Shown here piece after piece: positions 33,564 to 43,022 of a stretch of DNA of 64,000 nt. The position numbers and the translations under genes were made by a program. The stretch is from Bradyrhizobium manausense (GTDB lineage Bacteria; Pseudomonadota; Alphaproteobacteria; Rhizobiales; Xanthobacteraceae), in the NCBI RefSeq assembly GCF_018130615.1, contig NZ_JAFCKB010000016.1, forward strand, positions 122,963 through 186,962, read 5' to 3'. The notes under the pieces are model-generated. The model was not told the origin of the DNA. It worked only from the letters and a program-made list of their open reading frames with translations, and searched no databases. The stretch's first letter is position 1. Every line of letters starts with the position of its first letter.

Positions 33564-34718
33564 ATGAGCAACATCAATCGCCGAACCCTGATCAAGAGCT
33601 CGCTCTCCGCCGCAATCGCGGGAACTGCATTTTCGCGCGCTGCCTTCGCGGACGCCGAACCGATCCTGCTCGGCGTCAGCGGTCCGCTCACTGGGCCGAA
33701 CGCGCAATATGGCACGCAATGGAAGCAGGGCTTTGATCTCGCGCTCGACGAGATTCAGGCCGCCGGCGGCATCAACGGCCGCAAGCTCGCCTATACCTTC
33801 GAGGACAGCCAGAGCGATCCGCGCCAGTCGGTGGCGATTGCGCAGAAGTTCGTGTCCGATCCCCGTATCGTGCTGGAGCTCGGCGATTTCTCCAGCCCCG
33901 CCTCCATGGCGGCCTCGCCGATCTACCAGCGCGGCGGCCTCGTGCAGTTCGGCTTCACCAATTCGCACCCCGATTTCACCAAGGGCGGCGACTTCATGTG
34001 GAGCACGTCCGTGAGCCAGGCCGACGAGCAGCCGCTCCTGGCGCGATATGCGGTGAAGAGCCTCGGTCTGAAGAAGCTTGCGGTGCTGCATCTCAACACC
34101 GATTGGGGCCGCACCAGCCGCGACTATTTCAACAACGCCGCCAAGGAATATGGCGCGGAGATCGTCGTCACCGAAGGTTATATCGCCGAGGAGCGCGACT
34201 TCCGCTCCACGCTGGTGCGCGTGCGCGATGCCAATCCGGACGGGCTGGTGCTGATCTCCTATTATTCGGACGGTGCGCTGATCGCGCGCCAGGCGCGGCA
34301 GGTCGGGCTGAAGCAGGTGATCTGCGCCGCGAGCTCGGTCTATTCGCCGAAATTCCTCGAGCTCGGCGGCGATGCCGTCGAGGACGTCCATGTCGGCACG
34401 CGCTACTTCCCGGAAGACCCGCGGCCCGAGGTGCAGAAGTTCATCGCCGGCTTCAAGAAGAAGTACAACGGGCTCGAGCCCGATGCCTTCAACGCTTATT
34501 CCTATGACGCGATGAACATGGCCGCGGCCGTGGTGAAGATCGGCGGCACCGATCGCAAGGCGATCCGCGATGCCTTTGCCAGGGTCAAGGACGTCCCGAG
34601 CGTCATCTTCGGCACCGCGACGTTCGACGTCGCCACCCGTCGCGTCAAAGGCGCGATGAACGCCGAGCTCGTCGTGCGCAAGGGCCAGTTCGCGCTTTGG
34701 GACGGCAAGCCGACCTGA
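33564..34718 (+). CDS. Branched-chain amino acid-type ABC substrate-binding protein
   Basis: 384 residues from the ATG at 33564 (the ATG at 33552 adds four residues). The N-terminus is Tat-like (NRRTLIKSSLSAAIAGTAFS). The LivK/Peripla_BP_6 fold follows: ILLGVSGPLTGPNAQYGTQW, DEIQAAGGINGRKLAYTFED, SDPRQSVAIAQKFVSDPRIV and NAYSYDAMNMAAAVVKIGGT. It is the first gene of a complete transporter set (33564-38180) and lies 33 bases after the peroxidase-like gene, so the monooxygenase group and the transporter may be one unit importing the substrate to be oxidised. Confidence 0.92.
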   Translation: MSNINRRTLIKSSLSAAIAGTAFSRAAFADAEPILLGVSGPLTGPNAQYGTQWKQGFDLALDEIQAAGGINGRKLAYTFEDSQSDPRQSVAIAQKFVSDPRIVLELGDFSSPASMAASPIYQRGGLVQFGFTNSHPDFTKGGDFMWSTSVSQADEQPLLARYAVKSLGLKKLAVLHLNTDWGRTSRDYFNNAAKEYGAEIVVTEGYIAEERDFRSTLVRVRDANPDGLVLISYYSDGALIARQARQVGLKQVICAASSVYSPKFLELGGDAVEDVHVGTRYFPEDPRPEVQKFIAGFKKKYNGLEPDAFNAYSYDAMNMAAAVVKIGGTDRKAIRDAFARVKDVPSVIFGTATFDVATRRVKGAMNAELVVRKGQFALWDGKPT

Positions 34719-34771
34719 CATGATGGCCGGAGCACTCGCGCCGGCCTTTCTCCCCTGATTAGGAACCCTGC

Positions 34772-36595
34772 GTGTCTTCCTGGCTCGACTACACCATCAA
34801 CGGGCTGATCGTCGGTAACGTCTATGCCCTCGTTGCAGTCGGGCTCGCGCTGATCTTCGGCGTCAGCCGGCTGATCAACTTTGCGCAAGGCTCGATCTAT
34901 CTCGTCGGCGCCTATATCGGCTGGGTCGCGGTGGTGCAGCTGCACACCCCGCTGCCGCTCACCATCATCTTCGTCGCAGTAGTGGCAGCGCTGGTCGGGG
35001 TGATCATCGAGCGGTTCGGCCTGCGGCCCTTGCAGAACTCGGTGCGCATCGCGCCGCTGCTGGCGACGATCGGCATCAGCTTCGTGCTCGATCAGCTGGT
35101 GATGCTGACCTTCTCGCCCAATCCGCGCGCGCTGCCGAGCCAGTTGCCGGACGTGCGCTTCCAGGTCGGCGGCGGCACGATCGGTCCGCTTGACCTCCTG
35201 ATCGCCGGCGTCGGCATCTCGAGCGCGCTGCTGCTGTTCGTGTTCCTGCGCTATAGCAAGCTCGGCTGGGCGGTGCGTGCGGCCTCGCAGGATCGCGACG
35301 CCGCGATGCAGATGGGCGTCGACGTCAACCGCGTCAATCAGGCGGTGTTCGGCATTGCCGCGGCGCTCGGCGGCGTCTCCGGCCTGCTGGTCGGCATGTA
35401 CTACAACCAGATCGACACCGCGATGAGCCTGCAGGCCACGCTCAAAGGCGTCGTCGCGGAGGTCGTCGGCGGCGCCGGCAATGTGCCGGGCGCTGTCGTC
35501 GGTAGCCTGCTGCTTGGCCTCGTCGAGAGCTACGGCGTCGCCGTGTTCGGCACCAGCTACCGCAATCTGTTCGCGTTCCTGCTCCTGGTCGTCGTTCTCG
35601 TGCTGCGGCCGAACGGCCTGTTCGCAAGCGCCCGGCAGGCGCCGCCCGAGCCGCTCACCGGCACGTTCATCGCGCCGAGCCGCCCCGTGCGTATTCCGCG
35701 CTGGGCCCTGGCTGTCGCGGTCGCTGCGTTCGCGATCCTGCCGCTGCTTCCGGTGTCGTTCTACATTCTCCAGACCCTGATCAACGCCTGGCTGCTCGGC
35801 ATGCTCGCGCTCAGCCTCACGCTGGTGGCGGGCACGATCGGTCAGGTCTCGCTCGGACACGCCGCACTGCTCGCGATCGGCGCCTACACCTCGGCGCTGC
35901 TGTCGCTGACGCTCTCCGTTCCCGTCGGTCTCGCCATCGTCGCCGGCGGCCTGATGAGTGCCGCACTCGGCACGATCCTGATTTCGCCGTCGTTCCGGCT
36001 GCGCGGCCACTATGTCTCGATCGCGACGCTCGCGATCGGCGAAATTGTGTCGCTGGTGATCCTGAACTGGGAAAGCGTCACACGTGGTCCGATCGGCATT
36101 TCCGGTATCCCGCCGCTGTCGCTGTTCGGCTACGATCTGATCAGCCCGAATTCGGTATACTGGTTCAGCTTTGCCGTAATGGTCGTGCTCGCGCTGCTCC
36201 AGGCGCGCCTGCTCGGCTCGCATCTTGGCCGCAGCTTTCGCGCCATCCGCGACGACGATATTGCCGCGCGCGCCTATGGACTCAGCCTGAACCGCTACAA
36301 GTCGCTCGCCTTCATCTTTGGCGGGTTCGCCGCTGGCGTCAGCGGCGGCATCGCCGCGCATCTCTATTCCTACATCAACCACGAGACCTTCAATACGCAG
36401 CAGTCCATCCTCGCGTTGACCGTCGTGATCCTTGGTGGTCTCGGCAATGTCGTCGGCGCCATCGTCGGCGCGGTCGCGCTGGTCGGTTTGCCCGAAGTCT
36501 TCCGGATCGCCGCGGAGTACCGCATCCTGATCTACGGCATCGTGCTGCTGCTGCTCGTGCGATTCAGGCCGCAAGGCCTGTTGGGGACGATCTGA
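34772..36595 (+). CDS. Fused LivH-LivM-type ABC permease
   Basis: 607 residues from a GTG. Residues ~1-285 are LivH-like ([37 protein letters not shown]), and residues ~310-600 are LivM-like ([53 protein letters not shown]). Both EAA-type coupling loops are present. In most organisms these are separate genes; fusion fixes a 1:1 ratio. The stop overlaps the livG start (TGATG). Confidence 0.92.
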   Translation: MSSWLDYTINGLIVGNVYALVAVGLALIFGVSRLINFAQGSIYLVGAYIGWVAVVQLHTPLPLTIIFVAVVAALVGVIIERFGLRPLQNSVRIAPLLATIGISFVLDQLVMLTFSPNPRALPSQLPDVRFQVGGGTIGPLDLLIAGVGISSALLLFVFLRYSKLGWAVRAASQDRDAAMQMGVDVNRVNQAVFGIAAALGGVSGLLVGMYYNQIDTAMSLQATLKGVVAEVVGGAGNVPGAVVGSLLLGLVESYGVAVFGTSYRNLFAFLLLVVVLVLRPNGLFASARQAPPEPLTGTFIAPSRPVRIPRWALAVAVAAFAILPLLPVSFYILQTLINAWLLGMLALSLTLVAGTIGQVSLGHAALLAIGAYTSALLSLTLSVPVGLAIVAGGLMSAALGTILISPSFRLRGHYVSIATLAIGEIVSLVILNWESVTRGPIGISGIPPLSLFGYDLISPNSVYWFSFAVMVVLALLQARLLGSHLGRSFRAIRDDDIAARAYGLSLNRYKSLAFIFGGFAAGVSGGIAAHLYSYINHETFNTQQSILALTVVILGGLGNVVGAIVGAVALVGLPEVFRIAAEYRILIYGIVLLLLVRFRPQGLLGTI

Positions 36596-37443
36596 TGGCG
36601 GAAGCGCATGCACCGCTGTTGTCCCTGCGCGGGCTGACGCGACGCTTCGGCGGCCTGACGGCCGTCGACGGCATCGATCTCGATCTCGCCAAGGGCGGGC
36701 TCGTCAGCATCATCGGCCCGAACGGCGCCGGCAAGACGACGTTGTTCAATCTCGTCACCGGGCTCGACCGGCCGGATGCGGGCACTGTCAGCTTCGAGGG
36801 GCACGACATCACCGGCCTCTCGCCGGAGCGGCTGGCCGCGCAAGGCATCGCGCGCACGTTCCAGCTTGGTCGCGTCTTCGGCAATCTCAGCGTGATGGAT
36901 AACGTCCTGATCGGCGCCCACACCCGCCTGCGCGCCGTGAAGCCGGCGGTGCCGGTGATCGGTCCGCTGCTGGAGCTTGGCCTGGCGCTGCTGCGCCCTT
37001 CAAGCGTCAGGGACGAGGAAGAGCGGCTGCGCGAAGAGGTGAAGGCCATTCTCGCCCGCTTCGGCGAGCGGCTGCTGCCGCGGATCGACCAGCCCGCCTA
37101 CAGCCTGTCCTACGCCAACCGCCGTCGCGTCGAGATCGCCCGCGCGCTGGCGCTGAAGCCGCGCCTGCTGCTGCTGGATGAGCCTACCGCCGGTATGAAC
37201 CCGAGCGAGACCGCGGAGATGCAGGCGCTGGTCGCCGAGCTGAAGGCAGAGGGACTGACTATCCTCCTGATCGAGCACAAGCTGGAGATGGTGATGCGCC
37301 TTTCCGACCGCGTCATCGTCATGGACGAAGGCAAGAAGATTGCGGAAGGACCGGGTGAGGCGGTTCGCAACGATCCCAAGGTGATCGAGGCCTATCTGGG
37401 CCACGGTCTGTCGGGGACATCGGAGCAGGAGAGCGCGGCATGA
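36595..37443 (+). CDS. livG: LivG-type ABC transporter ATPase
   Basis: 282 residues with Walker A GPNGAGKTT (near residue 39), Q-loop AQGIARTFQLGR, a degenerate signature LSYANRRRVEIARAL (typical of LivG, which has Y in place of G) and Walker B LLLLDEPTAGMNP. It drives the transporter with LivF. Starts overlap on both sides. Confidence 0.95.
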   Translation: MAEAHAPLLSLRGLTRRFGGLTAVDGIDLDLAKGGLVSIIGPNGAGKTTLFNLVTGLDRPDAGTVSFEGHDITGLSPERLAAQGIARTFQLGRVFGNLSVMDNVLIGAHTRLRAVKPAVPVIGPLLELGLALLRPSSVRDEEERLREEVKAILARFGERLLPRIDQPAYSLSYANRRRVEIARALALKPRLLLLDEPTAGMNPSETAEMQALVAELKAEGLTILLIEHKLEMVMRLSDRVIVMDEGKKIAEGPGEAVRNDPKVIEAYLGHGLSGTSEQESAA

Positions 37444-38180
37444 CCACGGGCACACCCGAACCGCTGCTGGCGCTGTCTGACATCAACACGTTCTACGGCC
37501 AGGCGCAGGTGCATTTCGACCTGTCGATCACGGTCGGCCGCGGCCACATCGTCTGCCTGCTCGGCGGCAACGCCAGCGGCAAATCGACGACCATGAAGAT
37601 CATTCTAGGTCTGGTGAAGCCGCGTTCGGGCGAGGTGATGTTCGACGGTGCCTCGCTGATCGGGCTGACCACGCCGCAGATCGTTCGCCGCGGCATCGCG
37701 TCGGTGCCCGAGGCGCGGCGGTTGTTCGCCGACATGAGCGTGCGCGAGAACATCCTGATGGGCGCCTTCGTGCGCAACGACCGCGACGCCGTGGCGCAGG
37801 ATCTCGACAGGATGCTGACGCTGTTCCCAAAACTCGGACAGCGGCTGTCGCAGCGTGCCGGCTCGCTCTCCGGCGGCGAGCAGCAGATGGTCGCGATGGC
37901 GCGCGCGCTGATGAGCCGGCCAAGGTTGATCGTGATGGACGAGCCGACCATGGGCCTGTCGCCGCTCTATGTCGACCGCGTGCTGGAGCTGATCCGCACC
38001 ATCAACCAGGAGGGCGTCTCGGTCTTCATGGTCGAGCAGAATGCCAGTCTCGCGCTCGAGATCGCGCACGAGGCCTACGTGCTCCAGACCGGCAGGATCG
38101 TGCTGTCGGGGCCAGCCCGGACGCTGAAAGACGATCCCCGCGTGCGCGATGCCTATCTCGGTGGCTCCGAGGCGGCGTAG
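37440..38180 (+). CDS. livF: LivF-type ABC transporter ATPase
   Basis: 246 residues with Walker A GGNASGKST, signature LSGGEQQMVAMARAL and Walker B LIVMDEPTMGLSP. Walker A has GGNASGKST where GPNGAGKTT is usual, still with the key Lys and Ser/Thr. It overlaps livG by four bases (ATGA) and ends the operon. Confidence 0.95.
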   Translation: MTTGTPEPLLALSDINTFYGQAQVHFDLSITVGRGHIVCLLGGNASGKSTTMKIILGLVKPRSGEVMFDGASLIGLTTPQIVRRGIASVPEARRLFADMSVRENILMGAFVRNDRDAVAQDLDRMLTLFPKLGQRLSQRAGSLSGGEQQMVAMARALMSRPRLIVMDEPTMGLSPLYVDRVLELIRTINQEGVSVFMVEQNASLALEIAHEAYVLQTGRIVLSGPARTLKDDPRVRDAYLGGSEAA

Positions 38181-38199
38181 GCTCGGACGCATCTAAGCC

Positions 38200-38296
38200 G
38201 TCATGGCCGGGCTTGACCTGGCTTGTCCCGGCCATCCATGCCTTACTTTGTTGCTCCAAGAACGTGGATGCCCGGGACAAGCCCGGGCATGGCGAC
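38200..38296. repeat. Palindromic intergenic repeat, Bradyrhizobium type
   Basis: Arms of about 35-40 bases, beginning GTCATGGCCGGGCTTG and ending CAAGCCCGGGCATGGCGAC, can fold on each other around a ~22-base centre. Each arm also has internal pairing (CCGGG...CCCGG). I recall this family as a common dispersed palindrome in Bradyrhizobium. It follows livF and may stabilise or end the transcript. Confidence 0.75.
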
Positions 38297-38359
38297 CTCC
38301 TGCAAATTCGCATACGCGGTCATCGGGTAGCAGCCGGGGCTGGTCAGTATGACTATCCT

Positions 38360-39460
38360 ATGAAAAGATCATACCGTTGGCGCAATAGGCGTGCGGCGGA
38401 AATGCGTGTCTTGACGAGATGGTCTGTACGGGCGGCCGAGCCCGGAATGGTGCTGCTGTTCGGCGGGCTCGTCGCCGCCAATGTCGCCGCATGGGCCTGG
38501 GCTTTTGCGGCGTTCGGTGACCAGCCCGCGGTGATGGCAACCGCGCTGCTCGCCTGGGTGTTCGGTCTGCGCCACGCCGTCGACGCCGACCACATCGCCG
38601 CCATCGACAATGTCGTGCGCAAGCTGATGCAGGCGGGCGATACGCCGCGCAGCGTCGGTCTCTATTTCGCGCTTGGCCATTCCACTGTCGTCGTGGTCGC
38701 GACCGTGCTGCTCGCGCTCGGCGTGGTCAGCCTTGGCGGCGACAGCCTCCTGAAGGATATCGGCAGCCTGATCGGCACCTCGGTGTCGGCGCTGTTCCTG
38801 CTGGTGATCGCGGCGATCAACCTTGCCATCTTCGTTGGTCTCTGGCGGACCTTTCGTGCGGCGCGCGAGCATGGCGTTCACGACGCCGCGGGGCTGGATG
38901 CGCTGCTCGCCCATCGCGGATTTCTCGCGCGGCTGCTCGGGCCGATGTTCCGCCTGGTGACAAAGCCCTGGCACATGTTTCCGCTCGGCTTTTTGTTCGG
39001 CCTCGGCTTCGACACCGCGACCGAGATCGGCCTGCTCAGCATCTCCGCCACGGAAGCCGCACGCGGCGCATCGCTCGCCGATATCCTGGTCTTCCCCGCG
39101 CTGTTCGCCTCGGGCATGGCGCTGGTCGATAGCGCCGACTCCGCGCTGATGGTGAGCGCCTATCGCTGGGCCTTCGTCGATCCCATGCGCAAGCTCTGGT
39201 ACAACCTCACCATTACCGGCGCGTCCGTCGCGGTCGCACTGTTGATCGGCAGCATCGAGGCGCTTGGCCTGATCTCCGACCGGCTGGGACTTTCCGGTGG
39301 CGTATGGGCGCTGGTTGATAGCCTCAACGAGTCGCTTGCGCATGTCGGCTTCGCTGTGATCGCGCTGTTCGCGATCGCTTGGCTCGTCTCGAGCGTGCTT
39401 TACCGCCGCGTATTTGTGGATGAGGTGCGCCGTTTGCCGGACGCGACCGAGGCGGCGTAA
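38360..39460 (+). CDS. NiCoT-family nickel/cobalt transporter
   Basis: About 366 residues from the ATG at 38360 (another possible ATG at 38402). The signature of the family is present: RHAVDADHIAAIDN (HxxxxDH in helix 2), with LGFDTATEIGLLSIS, and ALFASGMALVDSADSALMVS later. About eight membrane helices. It imports Ni2+ or Co2+ for metalloenzymes such as urease, hydrogenase or B12. No riboswitch or metal operon is visible beside it. Confidence 0.93.
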   Translation: MKRSYRWRNRRAAEMRVLTRWSVRAAEPGMVLLFGGLVAANVAAWAWAFAAFGDQPAVMATALLAWVFGLRHAVDADHIAAIDNVVRKLMQAGDTPRSVGLYFALGHSTVVVVATVLLALGVVSLGGDSLLKDIGSLIGTSVSALFLLVIAAINLAIFVGLWRTFRAAREHGVHDAAGLDALLAHRGFLARLLGPMFRLVTKPWHMFPLGFLFGLGFDTATEIGLLSISATEAARGASLADILVFPALFASGMALVDSADSALMVSAYRWAFVDPMRKLWYNLTITGASVAVALLIGSIEALGLISDRLGLSGGVWALVDSLNESLAHVGFAVIALFAIAWLVSSVLYRRVFVDEVRRLPDATEAA

Positions 39461-39488
39461 TTGACGAGGTGTCCCTGAATCTGGCGAC

Positions 39489-41000
39489 TTAAGCCGACGC
39501 CGCGCTCGGCACCGGCTCCGCCGGCTGATCGTCGCCATTGGGATCGCCCGGCGCGGTCGCCCAGGCCAGTTCCACCAGCGTGACGAACCTGCGTCCGCCG
39601 CCGTCGAGCTGGACCACGATCAGGCCCTGCTCCTCCATGTAGCCGAGCAGGCGCTGCGCCCGGCGCAGCGAGTGCGAGCCATAGGCGCGCGCGATCGCGG
39701 CATCGCCGGGGCAGGGCCAGCCTTCCTTGGCGGCGCGCGCGATCATCATGAACACGCCCTGCATGTCGTCAGGCAGGATCGAGGCGCGCAGCGTCACCTC
39801 CTGCCAGGCGTCGTCCTCGGCGATCTCTGTGCCGAGCCCGGCGCGCGCATGCGTCAGCATGCGGCGGAATTCGCCGAGGTCAGGCACGGCGGTGCCGAGG
39901 CCCTCGATCCGGCAGCGGACCACGAATTCCTGATAGAGCACGCCGATGGCGCGGAAACCGGCATCGGGCGCGGCCAGCACGGCGCGCAACGTGCGATCCA
40001 CGCGCTCACGTCGTTCCGCGAGCTCCTCGGCACTGACCGGGACCTCGGCCACCTCGGGGCTGATTTCGGGAGCTGCCGCCTTTGCCGCGCGGAGCTGCTC
40101 GAGCAGATCAGGGGCGGGCCGGCGCTGCGGCCGGCTGGCATCCGGCGGCGGCGCGGCCAGGATCACCGCGCGTGCATCCTCCAGCGTCGCTTCCGGCAGC
40201 GGCATCAGCCGCGGCGTCGAATTGCGCGGGGACGTCGCGGTCGGGCCGATGTTCAGCCGCAACGGACGACGCGACAGCGCAGGCCCCAGCGCCATGAATT
40301 GCCCGCGCTCGAGATCGCGAAAGGCTTCCGCCTGCCGCCGCTCCATGCCGAGCAGATCGGCGGCGCGCGCCATGTCGATGTCGAGGAAGGTGCGGCCCAT
40401 CAGGAAATTCGAGGCTTCGGCGGCGACGTTCTTGGCGAGCTTTGCCAGACGTTGCGTCGCGATGATGCCGGCAAGTCCGCGCTTGCGGCCGCGGCACATT
40501 AGGTTGGTCATGGCGCCGAGCGAGAGTTTCCGCGCTTCGTCCGACACTTCGCCTGCAACCGCCGGCGCGAACAGCTGCGCCTCGTCGACGACCACCAGCA
40601 TCGGGTACCAATGGTCGCGCTCCACGTCGAACATTCCGCCGAGGAAGGCGGCCGCGCGCCGCATCTGGTTCTCGGCATCCAGTCCTTCGAGATTGAGCAC
40701 GGTGGAAACCCGATGCAGTCGCGCGCGCTCGCCGGCCACTTGCAGGCCGCGCTCGGTGTGGTCCTCGGCCTCGATCACGAGATGGCCGAAGCGCTCGGCC
40801 AGCGTGACGAAATCGCCTTCGGGGTCGATGATGGCCTGTTGCACCCAGGGCGCGCTCTGCTCCAGCAGGCGCCGCAGCAGATGCGACTTGCCGGAGCCGG
40901 AATTGCCCTGGACCAGGAGCCGGGTCGCCAGCAGTTCCTCGAGGTCCATGGCCGCCGCGGCGCCCGCCGTGGTCAGCCCCATCTCGATTGCAACCGTCAT
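39489..41000 (-). CDS. HerA/DUF87-like ATP-binding protein
   Basis: 503 residues. An N-terminal ATPase domain carries Walker A LVQGNSGSGKSHLL at about 29-42, DPEGDF (typical of HerA/FtsK-like ATPases), Walker B MLVVVDEAQLF and the GIIATQRLAKL sensor. The C-terminal ~200 residues include a winged-helix-like region (IARAYGSHSLRRAQRLLGYM) ahead of a Pro/Ala tail. HerA relatives move or resect DNA, usually with a NurA nuclease, but no nuclease gene is adjacent. Function is open: DNA processing or plasmid/phage-related. Confidence 0.85.
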   Translation of the reverse strand: MTVAIEMGLTTAGAAAAMDLEELLATRLLVQGNSGSGKSHLLRRLLEQSAPWVQQAIIDPEGDFVTLAERFGHLVIEAEDHTERGLQVAGERARLHRVSTVLNLEGLDAENQMRRAAAFLGGMFDVERDHWYPMLVVVDEAQLFAPAVAGEVSDEARKLSLGAMTNLMCRGRKRGLAGIIATQRLAKLAKNVAAEASNFLMGRTFLDIDMARAADLLGMERRQAEAFRDLERGQFMALGPALSRRPLRLNIGPTATSPRNSTPRLMPLPEATLEDARAVILAAPPPDASRPQRRPAPDLLEQLRAAKAAAPEISPEVAEVPVSAEELAERRERVDRTLRAVLAAPDAGFRAIGVLYQEFVVRCRIEGLGTAVPDLGEFRRMLTHARAGLGTEIAEDDAWQEVTLRASILPDDMQGVFMMIARAAKEGWPCPGDAAIARAYGSHSLRRAQRLLGYMEEQGLIVVQLDGGGRRFVTLVELAWATAPGDPNGDDQPAEPVPSAASA

Positions 41001-41230
41001 GTTCCCGACTCAAGTCCCGTCATTCGCGGCAAGGGGCTTATCAATCGAAGCGGGATGCGTCGAGCGAAACAGGACGAATCACGGCCCGTTGCCCACGGCG
41101 GATTTCATCCGAGATTCGAACGCCGTAGAAGTGCGGGCCGGTTCGGGGCTTGCATGTTGCCCACGCGCATCGGTGGGGCAAGAATGACCCAGATCAAGCT
41201 CGCAAGGGCCAAGGCCTGCTAGCTGGATGC

Positions 41231-41815
41231 ATGAACTTTCCGACCTTCCTGATGGCGGCCCATTTCCTGCTGGCGGTGCCGGGGCCGACGAACACCTTGC
41301 TTGCGACGTCGGGCGCCGGAATCGGCATCTTCCGTTCGCTTCATTTGCTCGTGGCCGAGCTGTGCGGCTATCTGCTGGCGATTGTCCTGCTCCGGATCGC
41401 GCTCGGTCCCGTCATGAGCAGCATCCCGATTGCAGCCGCCATGCTTCGCGTGGCGGTGACCGTCTACATCCTGTGCCTCGCGGCTACGCTTTGGCGCGTC
41501 AACGCGCGCGAGCTTCGCGACGGCGCGCCGGTGAGGTTCGGTCAGGTGCTGATCACCACGCTTCTGAATCCGAAGGCGATCGTCTTCGCCTTCCTGCTCC
41601 TGCCGCTTCAGGCCGGGTTGATCGAGCTCGCACCTTGGCTTGCCCTGATCGCCTTTCAGATCGTCACGGCCGGAGCAGCGTGGCTCGCCTTCGGTGCAAC
41701 GCTCGGCCGCAGTGCCCGTCGCCTCGGATATCCCGATCTCGTGACGCGGACCGGCGCGGTCACGCTCGTCGCGGTGACCGGCTTGATCTGGCTTCAATCC
41801 TTCTGGAACGCCTGA
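41231..41815 (+). CDS. LysE/RhtB-family exporter
   Basis: 194 residues from the ATG at 41231. Five to six membrane helices; the family motif near the start is HFLLAVPGPTNTLLATSGAG, and TTLLNPKAIVFAFLLLP follows mid-protein. These proteins export amino acids or similar small molecules. No neighbouring LysG-type regulator. Confidence 0.88.
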   Translation: MNFPTFLMAAHFLLAVPGPTNTLLATSGAGIGIFRSLHLLVAELCGYLLAIVLLRIALGPVMSSIPIAAAMLRVAVTVYILCLAATLWRVNARELRDGAPVRFGQVLITTLLNPKAIVFAFLLLPLQAGLIELAPWLALIAFQIVTAGAAWLAFGATLGRSARRLGYPDLVTRTGAVTLVAVTGLIWLQSFWNA

Positions 41816-41921
41816 GAGGAATTGACGCCGACCTGCCCGCCATACCGGCCGAGCTTGCGCGGCGTCAACGTCGGGCATGCCTGCACGCGGCATCTTCCCC
41901 GAGGCAGGGGATTGGACTTGC

Positions 41922-42995
41922 ATGGTCGACCGACGGAGTTTCATGGCGGGAGTTGCCAGCGCGGCCGCGATGCGGCCGCAGGCGTCGCGCGCCGCTGCGG
42001 CCATGACCTACGAGGAGGCGGTGCGCGCGACCTGGGCGCCGTTGCGCGCCGAAGGGGGCCTCGGTGAGATCGTCCGCTATGCGACGCTGGCCGCGAACAG
42101 CCACAATACCCAGCCCTGGCGCTTCACCGTGGGGCCGCGGAGCATCGCCATCGCGCCGGATGTCTCGCGACGCTGTCCTGCGGTCGACCCGAACGATCAT
42201 CATGTCTTCGTCAGCCTTGGTTGTGCGGCCGAGAACCTGACGCATGCGGCCCTCGCCCTCGGGCTGCGGCCGACGCTGCGCTTCGAAGCCAACGCCATCA
42301 TGGCCGATTTCGAGAACGCTTCGGCGGAGCGATCGCCCCTGCTGGCCGCGATCCCTCACCGTCAGTCGACGCGCGCGGTCTACGACGGCAAGCCGGTCTC
42401 GACCGATCTGCTGCGCGAGTTCGGGCGGGCCGGCAGCGGGGAAGGCGTCGCGATCCTCCTCATCACCGATCGCGGGCAGATGGCAGCCGTCACGGACTAT
42501 GTGGTCGAGGGCAATACGACCCAGATGCGTGACGCCAGGTTCATGGACGAGCTCAAGACGTGGATGCGCTTCAGCGAGCGGGAGGCGGTTGCGACGATGG
42601 ACGGCCTGTTCTCGCGCGCGTCAGGCAATCCGGCCTTGCCGGGATGGCTGGCGCGGCCGTTGCTGCCTTTCGTGTTCACCGAACGCGGCGAGAACGACAA
42701 GTATCGCGCCTGCATCGAAAGCTCCGCGGGTCTTGCGGTGTTCGTTGCCGAGCATGACGACGCGGCGCATTGGGTCGAGGTGGGCCGCGCCTGCCAGCGC
42801 TTTGCGCTGCAGGCGACCGCACTCGGACTGAAGTATGCCTTCGTCAATCAGCCGGTCGAAGTGCCGCAGCTTCGCCGCCAGCTTGCTGCCTATCTCGATC
42901 TCGGTTCGCGCCTGCCCGATCTCGTGATCCGTTTCGGCGCCGGGCCGGAGCTGCCGAAATCCCTGCGCCGGCCCGTTACTCAGGTGATCGTGTGA
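41922..42995 (+). CDS. Acg-type nitroreductase-fold protein with Tat-like signal
   Basis: 357 residues from the ATG at 41922; an earlier ATG at 41877 adds 15 residues. It starts MVDRRSFMAGVASAAAMRPQ, a Tat-like export signal. The FMN-binding NTR fold is suggested by LATLAANSHNTQPWRFTVG-like TLAANSHNTQPWRF, then PHRQSTRAVYD and VGRACQRFALQATALGLKYA. This resembles the Acg group, where FMN may be sequestered rather than used. Periplasmic location inferred. Confidence 0.82.
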   Translation: MVDRRSFMAGVASAAAMRPQASRAAAAMTYEEAVRATWAPLRAEGGLGEIVRYATLAANSHNTQPWRFTVGPRSIAIAPDVSRRCPAVDPNDHHVFVSLGCAAENLTHAALALGLRPTLRFEANAIMADFENASAERSPLLAAIPHRQSTRAVYDGKPVSTDLLREFGRAGSGEGVAILLITDRGQMAAVTDYVVEGNTTQMRDARFMDELKTWMRFSEREAVATMDGLFSRASGNPALPGWLARPLLPFVFTERGENDKYRACIESSAGLAVFVAEHDDAAHWVEVGRACQRFALQATALGLKYAFVNQPVEVPQLRRQLAAYLDLGSRLPDLVIRFGAGPELPKSLRRPVTQVIV

Positions 42996-43022
42996 GGCGC
43001 AGCGCGGCCGCGCCTGACACCG

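Noticed and set aside
33537-34721. A 394-codon minus-strand frame
   Set aside because: Antisense to the Liv-type binding protein gene.
34502-36613. A 703-codon minus-strand open frame
   Set aside because: Antisense to the fused permease and the end of its binding protein; low-complexity Asp/Arg/Gln composition of a shadow frame.
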